Source: Acidobacteriota bacterium (GTDB lineage: Bacteria; Acidobacteriota; Thermoanaerobaculia; UBA5066). Taken from it: a stretch of 64,000 bases of DNA. The translations under genes and the position numbers were made by a program. The first letter of the stretch is position 1. The number at the start of each line of letters is the position of its first letter. The stretch covers positions 62,001-126,000 of the forward strand of contig RHKY01000007.1 in the NCBI GenBank assembly GCA_008363385.1. The letters run 5' to 3'. The notes under the pieces are model-generated. The model did not search any database. It was not told where the DNA came from and saw only the letters and a list, made by a program, of their open reading frames with translations. This document shows positions 1 through 7,232 of this stretch, piece after piece.

Positions 1-120
1 GAGGAGTACGAGATGAAGTCCCGCCGGGGCGAGGAGCCGGAGGGGGTGGCCCAGGGGCTGAAGATCGCCCTGGCCGAGCTGAACGACCTCCTGCCGCGCC
101 GGAAGCGCTTCAAGGGCTGA
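1..120 (+). CDS. C-terminal end of an unidentified protein (partial)
   Basis: The reading frame is open from the first base of the window and ends at a TGA at 118-120, giving 39 residues that finish in a basic tail (PRRKRFKG). The start lies outside the window. The fragment is charged, probably helical and carries no recognisable motif, so no function is assigned. The next gene begins 95 bases downstream on the same strand. Confidence 0.55.
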   Translation, partial: EEYEMKSRRGEEPEGVAQGLKIALAELNDLLPRRKRFKG

Positions 121-214
121 GGCCGGGAGGCCCTGGCGGGCCGCCCCGGAGGGGGGACGTGGTGCGCTCCGTCACGGATGTGAGCCGCCTTCACTTCCAA
201 TCGAGAAGAAGGAC

Positions 215-1600
215 GTGAAGACGAAGACGACGGACCTCATGCCAACCCTCCTCCCTCAGCCCGGCCGTGCCGGGCTCTTTTTGTGCCTCCTCCTCGCCGC
301 CGGGACGGCGGCGGGGCAGACGGGTGTCGTGCGGGGCGGGCCTCTGCCCCAGATGTTCCCGGCGGACAACTGGTGGAACGTGGACGTCAGCCAAGCGCCT
401 CTCGACCCGCAGAGCGCGGCGTTCCTGTCGTTCATCGGGACGTCGAAGGGGCTGCACCCGGACTTCGGGGGGGACTCGGATCCCTTCCCCGAGATCTACG
501 GGATGGTCTACGTGACCGTCCCCGGGTCGCAGCCGCTGGAGCCGGTGGCCTTCGACTACGCCGACGAGAGCGACACGGGCGCGCCCGGCCGGCCGGCGGG
601 GTACCCGATCCCCGTCCAGGCGAAGACCGAGCCGAAGTGGCTGGAGGGGGGCTACCCCGGGAACGCGGGCGCCGACGGCGACAAGCACCTCCTGATCGTC
701 GACCGCGACAACAAGCTCCTCTTCGAGACGTGGAACACGCGGTGCGAGCCGGAGGGGTCTCCGAGCTGCACGTGGCGGGCGGGGTCCGGGGCCGTCTTCC
801 GCCTCGACGCCAACGACCGCCGCCCCGACGGCTGGACGAGCGCCGACGCCGCGGGGCTGGCGATCCTTCCGGGCCTGATCCGGTACGACGAGGCCAACGG
901 GACGGAGCCGATCCGGCACGCGCTCCGATTCACCGTCCGTGCCACGAACGGGTACGTCTTCCCCGCCTCGCACCGGGCCGGCTCGACGACGGGTGCCCCG
1001 CCGCTGGGGACGCGCCTCCGCCTGAAGGCGTCGAAGGACGTCTCGGGCTACCCGGACTCCGTCCGCAGGGTCTTCCAGGCGATGAAGACGTACGGCCTGA
1101 TCCTCGCGGACAACGGGTCGGACATGTACGTCCAGGGGACGTACGACACGCGGTGGGACAACGAGGTCTTGAACCCCGCCTTCGCGTCGCTGAAGGTCTC
1201 GGACTTCGAGGTGGTCCAGCTCGGCTGGAACCCGGGCGGCGGCGGGGGAGGGGACACCTGCACGCCGGACGCCACGAGCCTCTGCCTCGTCTCGCGCTTC
1301 CGCGTCTCCGCGCGCTACCGCGACTACGCCGGGGGCGAGGGGGCCGGGCAGGCCGTGGCGCTGACGTCCGACACCGGCTATTTCTGGTTCTTCTCGGCCG
1401 CCAACGTCGAGGCGGTGGTGAAGGTCGTCTCGTTCTGCGGGAGCGGCGTCGACCGCTGGGGCGTCTACGCCAACGGCCTGACGGACCTGGACGTGACGCT
1501 GACCGTCACCGACACGAAGGACGGGACGACGCGGACCTACACGAACCCGCTCGGCCAGGAGTTCCGGCTGATCCGCGACCCCGCGTTCGCTTGCCCGTAG
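215..1600 (+). CDS. Secreted protein of unknown function with a conserved C-terminal beta-rich domain
   Basis: The 461-residue product has an N-terminal signal peptide (hydrophobic core around residues 19-33, followed by AAGQ), so it is probably exported. The central part resembles no enzyme I know. The last ~115 residues form a separate module after a Gly-rich linker (PGGGGGGD). The module has a CxxxxxxLCL entry, a DTGYFWFF core and a terminal Cys-Pro, and such domains recur in secreted proteins of Acidobacteriota. The GTG at 215 is preceded by a weak purine-rich site; the ATG at 239 is an alternative start that would still leave a complete signal peptide. A second, truncated copy of the final 55 codons lies at 2284-2450. 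Function unknown. Confidence 0.7.
   Translation: MKTKTTDLMPTLLPQPGRAGLFLCLLLAAGTAAGQTGVVRGGPLPQMFPADNWWNVDVSQAPLDPQSAAFLSFIGTSKGLHPDFGGDSDPFPEIYGMVYVTVPGSQPLEPVAFDYADESDTGAPGRPAGYPIPVQAKTEPKWLEGGYPGNAGADGDKHLLIVDRDNKLLFETWNTRCEPEGSPSCTWRAGSGAVFRLDANDRRPDGWTSADAAGLAILPGLIRYDEANGTEPIRHALRFTVRATNGYVFPASHRAGSTTGAPPLGTRLRLKASKDVSGYPDSVRRVFQAMKTYGLILADNGSDMYVQGTYDTRWDNEVLNPAFASLKVSDFEVVQLGWNPGGGGGGDTCTPDATSLCLVSRFRVSARYRDYAGGEGAGQAVALTSDTGYFWFFSAANVEAVVKVVSFCGSGVDRWGVYANGLTDLDVTLTVTDTKDGTTRTYTNPLGQEFRLIRDPAFACP
1434..1600 (+). repeat. Direct repeat copy 1 (3' end of the secreted protein gene)
   Basis: These 167 bases, ending at the stop codon of the secreted protein gene, recur at 2284-2450 with only about ten differences, mostly at third codon positions. 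The Uma2-type gene lies between the two copies. Confidence 0.85.
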
Positions 1601-1634
1601 GGCGCCTCAGACTGGAGCGCGGGCGCCGCGCTCG

Positions 1635-2204
1635 TCAGCCCTTGGGGATCCAGAGCCCTGCGAGGTCGATCTCGATCGCCTCGAAGGGTTCCGCGCGAAC
1701 CTTCTCGTCGCCGCCCGCAGTCAGGACGAGGAGCCAGCTTCCCTCGTGGAGCCGGAGGACCTCGAGCGTCTCGAGCGCAGGGTCGACGAGCCACGCGTGG
1801 CCCACGCCCTCGCGTGCGTAGACGGAGAGCTTCTTCATCCGGTCGAAGCGGGCCGTCGAGGGAGAGAGCACCTCGCAGACCCAATCGGGCGCCAGCGTGA
1901 AGAACTCATCTCGCGGGAGGACGGGGAGGCGACTTCTGCGCCAGCCAGCCAGATCGGGGACGGTGGTGTTCGAACCGAGGTGGATCTCCGGCTCTACGAG
2001 GATCCACCAGCCGCCGGGTCCGCCCCGTCCGACGTCGAAAGGCGGGACCAGGCTGCCGCCCAGGATCGACGAGGCGCGCGCGTGGTCGATGGCGGGACGC
2101 GGGCTGACGAACAGCTCTCCGTCCACGATCTGTCCGACGACGTTCGGCGGGAGGGCCAGGATGTCCTCGTACGTTGCGTGACGTCGCGCGGAGGAGCCTT
2201 CCAT
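1635..2204 (-). CDS. Uma2 family (DUF820) restriction-endonuclease-fold protein
   Basis: The 189-residue product matches the Uma2/DUF820 family, a PD-(D/E)XK-fold group common in cyanobacteria and high-GC bacteria. Recognisable signatures in order are a 'YEDILALP...GQIVDGELFVSPRP' type opening, a central PEIHLG...TVPDLAGWR segment carrying the catalytic Asp, WVCEVLSPST carrying the Glu, and GVGHAWLVDP near the end. Length is typical. The biological role of the family is not established; a nuclease-like or transposition-linked role is often suggested. It lies antisense between two copies of the 3' end of its neighbour, which suggests insertion or rearrangement. The start is supported by a TACGCT hexamer 9 nt upstream. 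Confidence 0.85.
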   Translation of the reverse strand: MEGSSARRHATYEDILALPPNVVGQIVDGELFVSPRPAIDHARASSILGGSLVPPFDVGRGGPGGWWILVEPEIHLGSNTTVPDLAGWRRSRLPVLPRDEFFTLAPDWVCEVLSPSTARFDRMKKLSVYAREGVGHAWLVDPALETLEVLRLHEGSWLLVLTAGGDEKVRAEPFEAIEIDLAGLWIPKG

Positions 2205-2213
2205 GTCGAAGGA

Positions 2214-2219
2214 AGCGTA
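2214..2219 (-). promoter_or_regulatory. -10-like hexamer for the Uma2 gene
   Basis: On the reverse strand this reads TACGCT and ends 9 nt before the ATG, with no Shine-Dalgarno sequence. This is the TANNNT-near-start arrangement seen repeatedly in the window. Confidence 0.45.
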
Positions 2220-2283
2220 GCAGAGGCGTGGCCGACGTAGACGGCCGTCCTCGCGACAGAGGCCATGGCGAATCTCGGTCCCT

Positions 2284-2450
2284 GCTGCGGGAGCGGCGTC
2301 GACCGCTGGGGCGTGTACGCCAACGGCCTGACGGACCTCGACGTGACGCTCACCGTCACCGACACGAAGGACGGGACGACGCGGACGTACACGAACCCGC
2401 TCGGCCAGGAGTTCCGCCTGATCCGCGACGCGGCCTTCGCCTGTCCGTAG
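2284..2450 (+). pseudogene. Remnant of a second copy of the secreted protein gene (C-terminal 55 codons)
   Basis: This stretch encodes nearly the same residues as the end of the 215-1600 gene, from the Cys-Gly-Ser-Gly-Val-Asp motif to the terminal Cys-Pro and stop, in an open frame. The upstream part of the gene is missing; the sequence before 2284 is unrelated. A short ATG at 2265 could be read, but it would yield only a 61-residue fragment without signal peptide or domain core. Preservation of the frame with synonymous changes suggests that it derives from a once-functional tandem paralogue. Confidence 0.7.
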
Positions 2451-2462
2451 GGCCGCGCTGTC

Positions 2463-4013
2463 TCAGACCCTGGGGCGCTTGGCGGTGAACGGGATCCCGG
2501 CCTCCATCGCCTGCAGGCTCGCGGCCGCCGCCTTGTGGCCCGGGTCGAACCGGACGGCCTGCCGGTAGCTCTCCTTCGCCTCGTCGCTGCGGCCCAGGCG
2601 AAGGAGAGTCCCGGCCCGGTTGTTCCACGCCTCGGGGTAGGGCTGGAAGATCCGGATCGCCTCGTCGTAGGCCGCGAGCGCGCCGGGGTCGTCCTCTCGC
2701 GCGGCCTTCCAGCAGCCGAGGAAGTACCAGACCTTGGCGCTTCCCGGCGAGGTGACGGCGAGCTTCGGGTAGAACGTGTCCGCGCTCCGCCAGTCGAGGT
2801 TCCTGACCGCCGATCGCGCCGCGAAGAGGACCGCGATCGCGCCAACGACGACCTCCTGTCGCGGCAGGCGGAGGAGGAGCGGGGCCGCGAGGAGACAGAG
2901 CCCGAGGCAGAGGCCGAGGCTCGGGAGGTAGGCCAGCCGCTCGCCCATGACCGTCCCGACCGGCATCAGGAGGTTCGCAGCGGGGAGGAACGGGACCGCC
3001 CAGAGGAGGATCGGGACGCGCGCCCTTGGCCGGTACCGGAAGGCCCACGCGGCCAGGACGAGGAGGGCGATCCCGGCCCAGGCGCGCGCGTCGTCCGGCC
3101 CCATCACGAGAGGGACCTGCTTGTACGAGTAGTCCGCCGAGAGGACGACGGGGAAGAGGCACTGCCGGACGTAGAGGACCTGCGTCCAGAGGGCGGTCAG
3201 GATCCGCTGGAGCGGGTGGATGAGGGACATCGGGTTGTCCACCGGCGGGACGAAGTCGGGGCCGAAGGCGACGAGCCGCCGGGCGAGGAGGGCGAGGCCG
3301 ACGACCGCGCCTGCTCCGGCGGCGTCCGTCGCGAGCCGCTTCCACGCCGGGCGCGGCCCGGGCTCGACGAACGGCAGGAGGAAGGCAAGGCCCGCGACGG
3401 CCGCCCCGCTCTCCTTCGAGAAGACGGCCAGCGCGTAGAGGCCGAGCGCGGCGAGCCTCCGGCCCGAGCGGTAGAGGAGGAGCGCCCCGACCCCGAACCC
3501 CGCCGCGAGGAGCTCGGAGACGCCGACGATCGCGGTCGTCGCCTCGGTGTGGACCGGGAGGAGGGCGAAGAGGAGCGAGGCGAGGAAGGCCGTCCGCGCC
3601 GGGACGCGCAGCGAGAGGAGAAGCCGGTGGACGAGGAGGACGACGGCCGTTCCGAGGAGGAGGTTCGTCGCGTGGAACGGGAGAGGCGACCCTCCCCCGG
3701 CGGCCCAGAGGAGCGCCTGCAGCCCCTGCGTCACCGGCCGGTAGAGAGTCAGGCCTGCCCGGTCGGGCCAGTACCCGCCCGTGACCACCTCGCCGAGGCG
3801 CGAGAGGGAGTGGAGCCGCTCGTTGTCGACGATGAGCGGGACGTCGTCGTAGACGAACCCGCACCAGAGCGCCCCGAGGTTCGGCACGAGGAACGCGAGC
3901 GCCAGCCAGAGCCCGGCGCGGGGGACCGGCGGCTCGGGCGGTGCGGCGACGGGCGCCGCCGTCGCGGGAGCCGCGGCCCTGCGCGCCGCCTCCCGGCGCT
4001 CGCGCCGGCTCAC
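2463..4013 (-). CDS. TMTC-like multi-spanning membrane protein with C-terminal TPR repeats
   Basis: The 516-residue product has a proline/alanine-rich cytoplasmic N-terminus, about ten predicted membrane segments (residues ~35-400) and two to three tetratricopeptide repeats at the C-terminus (~425-505). The early FVYDD motif facing the outside, and GERLAYLPSLG after the middle of the protein, match TMTC proteins, which belong to the GT-C fold glycosyltransferases that use lipid-linked sugars. A role in protein O-glycosylation or in presenting a glycan acceptor is inferred. Its start overlaps the stop of the upstream yceH-like gene by 4 nt, so the two are probably translationally coupled. Substrate unknown. 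Confidence 0.7.
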   Translation of the reverse strand: MSRRERREAARRAAAPATAAPVAAPPEPPVPRAGLWLALAFLVPNLGALWCGFVYDDVPLIVDNERLHSLSRLGEVVTGGYWPDRAGLTLYRPVTQGLQALLWAAGGGSPLPFHATNLLLGTAVVLLVHRLLLSLRVPARTAFLASLLFALLPVHTEATTAIVGVSELLAAGFGVGALLLYRSGRRLAALGLYALAVFSKESGAAVAGLAFLLPFVEPGPRPAWKRLATDAAGAGAVVGLALLARRLVAFGPDFVPPVDNPMSLIHPLQRILTALWTQVLYVRQCLFPVVLSADYSYKQVPLVMGPDDARAWAGIALLVLAAWAFRYRPRARVPILLWAVPFLPAANLLMPVGTVMGERLAYLPSLGLCLGLCLLAAPLLLRLPRQEVVVGAIAVLFAARSAVRNLDWRSADTFYPKLAVTSPGSAKVWYFLGCWKAAREDDPGALAAYDEAIRIFQPYPEAWNNRAGTLLRLGRSDEAKESYRQAVRFDPGHKAAAASLQAMEAGIPFTAKRPRV

Positions 4014-4681
4014 TCCCCCAGGCTCCGTTTCAGCTCGGCGAGCTGGTCCTGCAGGGCGGCCAGCTCGGCGCGGAGGGAGGCCGACTCGCGCTCGAGCGCC
4101 TCGACGCGGGCGGCGATCGAGCCGGCGAGCGCCGGGGAGGCACCCTCCACCGCCGCGGGGGCCGGCGCCGCCAGGTCCTCTCCCGGCGGCCCGGTCAGGA
4201 GCTGGGCCCAGCGGGTCTCCTTCTGGCCCGTGCGGCGCGGCAGCTCGACGGCGAGCGGCGCGCTTCCCCCGGCGAGGTCGGCGAGGACGCTCTCGACCGC
4301 TTCGAGCGTCGGGAACGGGTGGAGCCGGTCGCTCCGGCCGCGCAGCTCGCCCGGGGTCTGCGGTCCGCGGAGGAGGAGGAGCGTGAGGATCGCCTTGCCG
4401 CCGGGGGGGAGCGGGATCCTCGTGTCGACGGCGTGGGAGTACTTCACCGCGCGGCCGCCCGGGACCTTCCAGGCGAGCCCCAGCTCGCGGAGGCGGGAGA
4501 GGGCGGTCTCGACGTCGTCCTCGGAGAGGTCGGTGACCGGCTCGCGGTTGTTCCGCTGGTTGCAGGCCGCGACGAGGGCGTTGAGCGTCAGCGGGTAGTA
4601 CTCGGGCGTCGTCTGCTCCTTCTCCAGGAGCGAGCCGAGGACGCGGGCCTCGACGAGGTCCAGGTCGCGGGCGGGGCGCAT
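4010..4681 (-). CDS. yceH: YceH family protein (UPF0502/DUF480), tandem winged-helix
   Basis: The 223-residue product carries the YceH hallmark 'LLEKE-TTPEYYPLTLNAL' near the N-terminus, followed by NQRNNREPV. It continues with a second winged-helix unit and a C-terminal coiled coil (~185-223), and its length is typical of the family. Structures of this family show two winged-helix domains, so DNA binding is likely, but the role is poorly defined. The gene lies 12 nt downstream of the aminotransferase gene and overlaps the next gene by 4 nt, so the three probably form one reverse-strand operon. Confidence 0.9.
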   Translation of the reverse strand: MRPARDLDLVEARVLGSLLEKEQTTPEYYPLTLNALVAACNQRNNREPVTDLSEDDVETALSRLRELGLAWKVPGGRAVKYSHAVDTRIPLPPGGKAILTLLLLRGPQTPGELRGRSDRLHPFPTLEAVESVLADLAGGSAPLAVELPRRTGQKETRWAQLLTGPPGEDLAAPAPAAVEGASPALAGSIAARVEALERESASLRAELAALQDQLAELKRSLGE

Positions 4682-4693
4682 CCGCCGTCCCCC

Positions 4694-5845
4694 TCAGCGG
4701 CCCAGGAGGCGCGCGAGCACCTCCACGCCGCGGAGCGTGACGTCGGGGGGCGCCGCCGTGTAGCAGAGCCTGACGTGCGTCGGGTACGGGCCGAAGCTCT
4801 GCCCCGGGGCGAGGAAGAGCCCCTGGTCGGCGCAGTCGGAGAGGAACGCGCCGAGGTCACGGCCTTCGAGCGCCTCCGCCACGTCGAGGAAGAGGAACGT
4901 GCTCCCCTCGGGAGGAGGGACGCCGAGGCGGCCGGCGGCCTTGCGCCCCGTCTCGCGGTAGGAGGCGCGGGCCTTCGCGGCCCAGGCGTCGCCCGGGCCC
5001 GAGAGGGCGCGGGCGGCCGCCAGCTGGGCGACGGTGTTGGCGCTGTAGACGTTGTGCGTGTGGAGCTTCCGGACCTCCGTCATCGCGGCCTTCGGCCCGG
5101 CGGTGTAGCCGCAGCGGTAGCCGGCCATCCCGAAGGCCTTCGAGAAGGAGTGGACCGAGAAGACGCGTTCCGGGGCCAGGGGGCGCGAATAGGTGTGGGG
5201 CCCGTCGAAGACGGCCAGCTCGTAGACCTCGTCGGCGAGGACCCAGAGCCCCGCGCGCGTCGCCCACGCCACGAGCGCCTCGACGACGGCGCGCGGGATC
5301 ACCCGCCCGGACGGGTTGTTGGGGGTGTTGAGGTAGAGGGCGACGGTCCTCGGCGTCAGGTGCTCCCGGACGAGCTCGACCGCCGCCTCCGGCCCGTCGG
5401 CGCGCCCGGCGAACGGGACCGAGACCGGCAGGGCGCCGTACGTCCGGACGATCCCGACGATCAGCGGCCAGTGGGGGGCGAGGAGGAGGACCTCCTCTCC
5501 GGGGGAGACGAGGGCGCCGACGACGTCGGCCAGTCCGGAGGTGGCCCCGCCGGTGACGAGGAGCTGGGAGCGCTCGACCGGCTCCCCGGTCCGGGCGCGG
5601 TGCCGCTCGAGGATCGCGTCGAGGAGGCGCGAGTCGCCGTGGGGGACGGAGTACCGGTTCAGCGTGGGGTCGTCGGCCTGGCGGAAGTCCTCCAGCCGGC
5701 AGCCCTCCGGCGGAGGGAGGTAGGTGTCGCCGACGTGGAACGGGTAGAGCTCGCCCTGAAAGGCCGCGAGCTTGTGGCCGAGGGCGGAGTAGACCGAGCC
5801 GCCGATCGCGGCCGTCGTGGGCGACAGGTTCGGGGGACGTGGCAT
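4694..5845 (-). CDS. Class I/II pyridoxal-phosphate aminotransferase
   Basis: The 383-residue product shows the aminotransferase fold type I motifs: NTPNNPSG (substrate/PLP contact), LADEVYE with the PLP-pyridine Asp, and SFSKAFGMAGYRCGY with the Schiff-base Lys. A GGAGG site lies 8-10 nt before the ATG at 5845, which fixes the start. Closest general types are aspartate/alanine-type aminotransferases acting on amino acids in the cytosol; the substrate cannot be read from the sequence. It heads the operon with yceH and the TMTC-like gene and is transcribed divergently from the histidine kinase. Confidence 0.88.
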   Translation of the reverse strand: MPRPPNLSPTTAAIGGSVYSALGHKLAAFQGELYPFHVGDTYLPPPEGCRLEDFRQADDPTLNRYSVPHGDSRLLDAILERHRARTGEPVERSQLLVTGGATSGLADVVGALVSPGEEVLLLAPHWPLIVGIVRTYGALPVSVPFAGRADGPEAAVELVREHLTPRTVALYLNTPNNPSGRVIPRAVVEALVAWATRAGLWVLADEVYELAVFDGPHTYSRPLAPERVFSVHSFSKAFGMAGYRCGYTAGPKAAMTEVRKLHTHNVYSANTVAQLAAARALSGPGDAWAAKARASYRETGRKAAGRLGVPPPEGSTFLFLDVAEALEGRDLGAFLSDCADQGLFLAPGQSFGPYPTHVRLCYTAAPPDVTLRGVEVLARLLGR

Positions 5846-5867
5846 CTGGGCTCCTCCGGAGGCCAGG

Positions 5868-5873
5868 ATGTTA
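5868..5873 (-). promoter_or_regulatory. -10-like hexamer for the aminotransferase operon
   Basis: The reverse strand reads TAACAT, 22 nt before the ATG at 5845. This spacing leaves a short leader containing the GGAGG site, so the arrangement is a conventional short-leader promoter rather than a leaderless one. Confidence 0.4.
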
Positions 5874-5900
5874 CGGCGAGGCCGCGCGCTGGCCGGGGGC

Positions 5901-5906
5901 TATCAT
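5901..5906 (+). promoter_or_regulatory. -10-like hexamer for the histidine kinase
   Basis: TATCAT ends 12 nt before the ATG at 5919, with no clear Shine-Dalgarno sequence between them. The predicted transcript would have at most a few leader bases. Confidence 0.45.
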
Positions 5907-5918
5907 CCCCGCGACCCG

Positions 5919-7232
5919 ATGGGCACGATCGAGGAAACCGGCGCGGGAGGGCCGCCCGGCGAGGCCGAGGGGGGCATTCCTCGCTCCCCCGAGGAGGAGC
6001 TGGCGCGCCTGAAGGCCGAGGTGTCGGCTCTCCGGCGGACCGAGGCGGAGCTGACGAAGGCCAAGACGGCCGCCGAGGCGGCCAGCCGGGCCAAGAGCGC
6101 GTTCCTGGCGAACATGAGCCACGAGCTGAGGACGCCGCTGGCCGCGATCCTGGGCTACGCCGAGATGCTGCGCGAGGAGGCGGACGAGGGGGTGGCCCAG
6201 AGCCGGCTGACCGACCTCGGCCGGATCCACGCCGCGGGGACGAGCCTCCTGGCGCTGATCGACGCGGTCCTGGAGATGGCGCGGCTGGAGGCGGGGAAGA
6301 CCCTCCTCCTCGTCGAGCCGTTCGACCTGGCCGCCCTCGTCGGAGAGGCGGTCGCGGCCGCGACGCCCGCGGCCGCCAAGAACGGCAACCGCGTCGAGGT
6401 CGTGGAGACCGCGCCGGCCGGGACGGTCCGCGGGGACGCCCGGAAGGTGCGGGACGTCCTGTCGCGGCTCCTGGACAACGCGGCCAAGTTCACGTCGAAC
6501 GGGACCGTCACGGTCACCTTCGGGCCCGCGGCCGACGGGACGGTCCGGGTCGCGGTCGCCGACACGGGGATCGGGATCGACCCCGAGCAGATGGCGGCGC
6601 TCTTCTCCCCGTTCGTCCAGGGGGACGGTTCGCCGGCCCGCCGGTTCGGCGGGACCGGCCTCGGCCTGGCGCTGACGCAGCGGATCTGCCGGCTGATGGG
6701 GGGCGACCTCGTGGCCGAGAGCGAGCCGGGAAAGGGCTCGACCTTCACGGTGACGCTCCCCGTGGAGTACCGCGGGCCGGCGGTGGACGTGGAGCCGGGG
6801 AGCGACGGGACGCTCCCGGCGCGGCCCGCTTCGTCCCCGGTCGCCCCGGCGCCGCCGCCGCCCCGCCCGTTCCGGGGAAGGCTCCTCCTCGTCATCGACG
6901 ACGACCCGAACGTCCGCGACCTGATGGTGAGGAACCTGGGTCGGGCCGGCTACCCCGTCGTCACGGCCTGGGGAGGCGAGGAGGGGCTCCGGCTCGCGCG
7001 GGTGCTGCGCCCCTCGGCGATCATCCTGGACGTCCTGATGCCTCAGATGAACGGGTGGGACGTCCTGGCCGCCGTCAGGGCGGACCCCGACCTCGCCGGC
7101 GTCCCGGTCGTCCTGACGACGGTCCTCGACGAGGCCGCCCGGAGCTTCGCGCGGGGGGCGTCGGCGTTCGTCAGGAAGCCGGTCGACTTCGACCAGCTGG
7201 CGGGGCTGCTGGAGGGGCTGGTCCGGGAGTGA
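5919..7232 (+). CDS. Soluble hybrid sensor histidine kinase with C-terminal receiver domain
   Basis: The 437-residue product begins with a charged coiled coil (residues ~20-58), followed by a HisKA domain with the phospho-acceptor His in SHELRTP (~68). Next come a HATPase_c domain (DNAAKF N-box, DTGIGI G1-box, GGTGLGLAL G2-box) and, after a Pro/Ala linker, a REC domain. The REC domain has the acidic pair in VIDDDP, the phospho-acceptor Asp in ILDVLMP and the conserved Lys in RKPVD. No membrane segment or sensor domain is visible, so it is cytosolic and probably receives its signal through the coiled coil or a partner. An earlier in-frame start overlaps the divergent aminotransferase gene; I chose the ATG at 5919 because of the TATCAT upstream. 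Its 3' end overlaps the convergent STT3-like gene by 62 bases. Confidence 0.92.
   Translation: MGTIEETGAGGPPGEAEGGIPRSPEEELARLKAEVSALRRTEAELTKAKTAAEAASRAKSAFLANMSHELRTPLAAILGYAEMLREEADEGVAQSRLTDLGRIHAAGTSLLALIDAVLEMARLEAGKTLLLVEPFDLAALVGEAVAAATPAAAKNGNRVEVVETAPAGTVRGDARKVRDVLSRLLDNAAKFTSNGTVTVTFGPAADGTVRVAVADTGIGIDPEQMAALFSPFVQGDGSPARRFGGTGLGLALTQRICRLMGGDLVAESEPGKGSTFTVTLPVEYRGPAVDVEPGSDGTLPARPASSPVAPAPPPPRPFRGRLLLVIDDDPNVRDLMVRNLGRAGYPVVTAWGGEEGLRLARVLRPSAIILDVLMPQMNGWDVLAAVRADPDLAGVPVVLTTVLDEAARSFARGASAFVRKPVDFDQLAGLLEGLVRE

Noticed and set aside
2265-2450. Independent small gene of 61 residues
   Set aside because: It is only the tail of a duplicated domain without start signals, signal peptide or complete fold; recorded as a pseudogene.
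5817-5918. Upstream extension of the histidine kinase
   Set aside because: It overlaps the start and promoter of the divergent aminotransferase gene and has no domain character; the ATG at 5919 follows a TATCAT.
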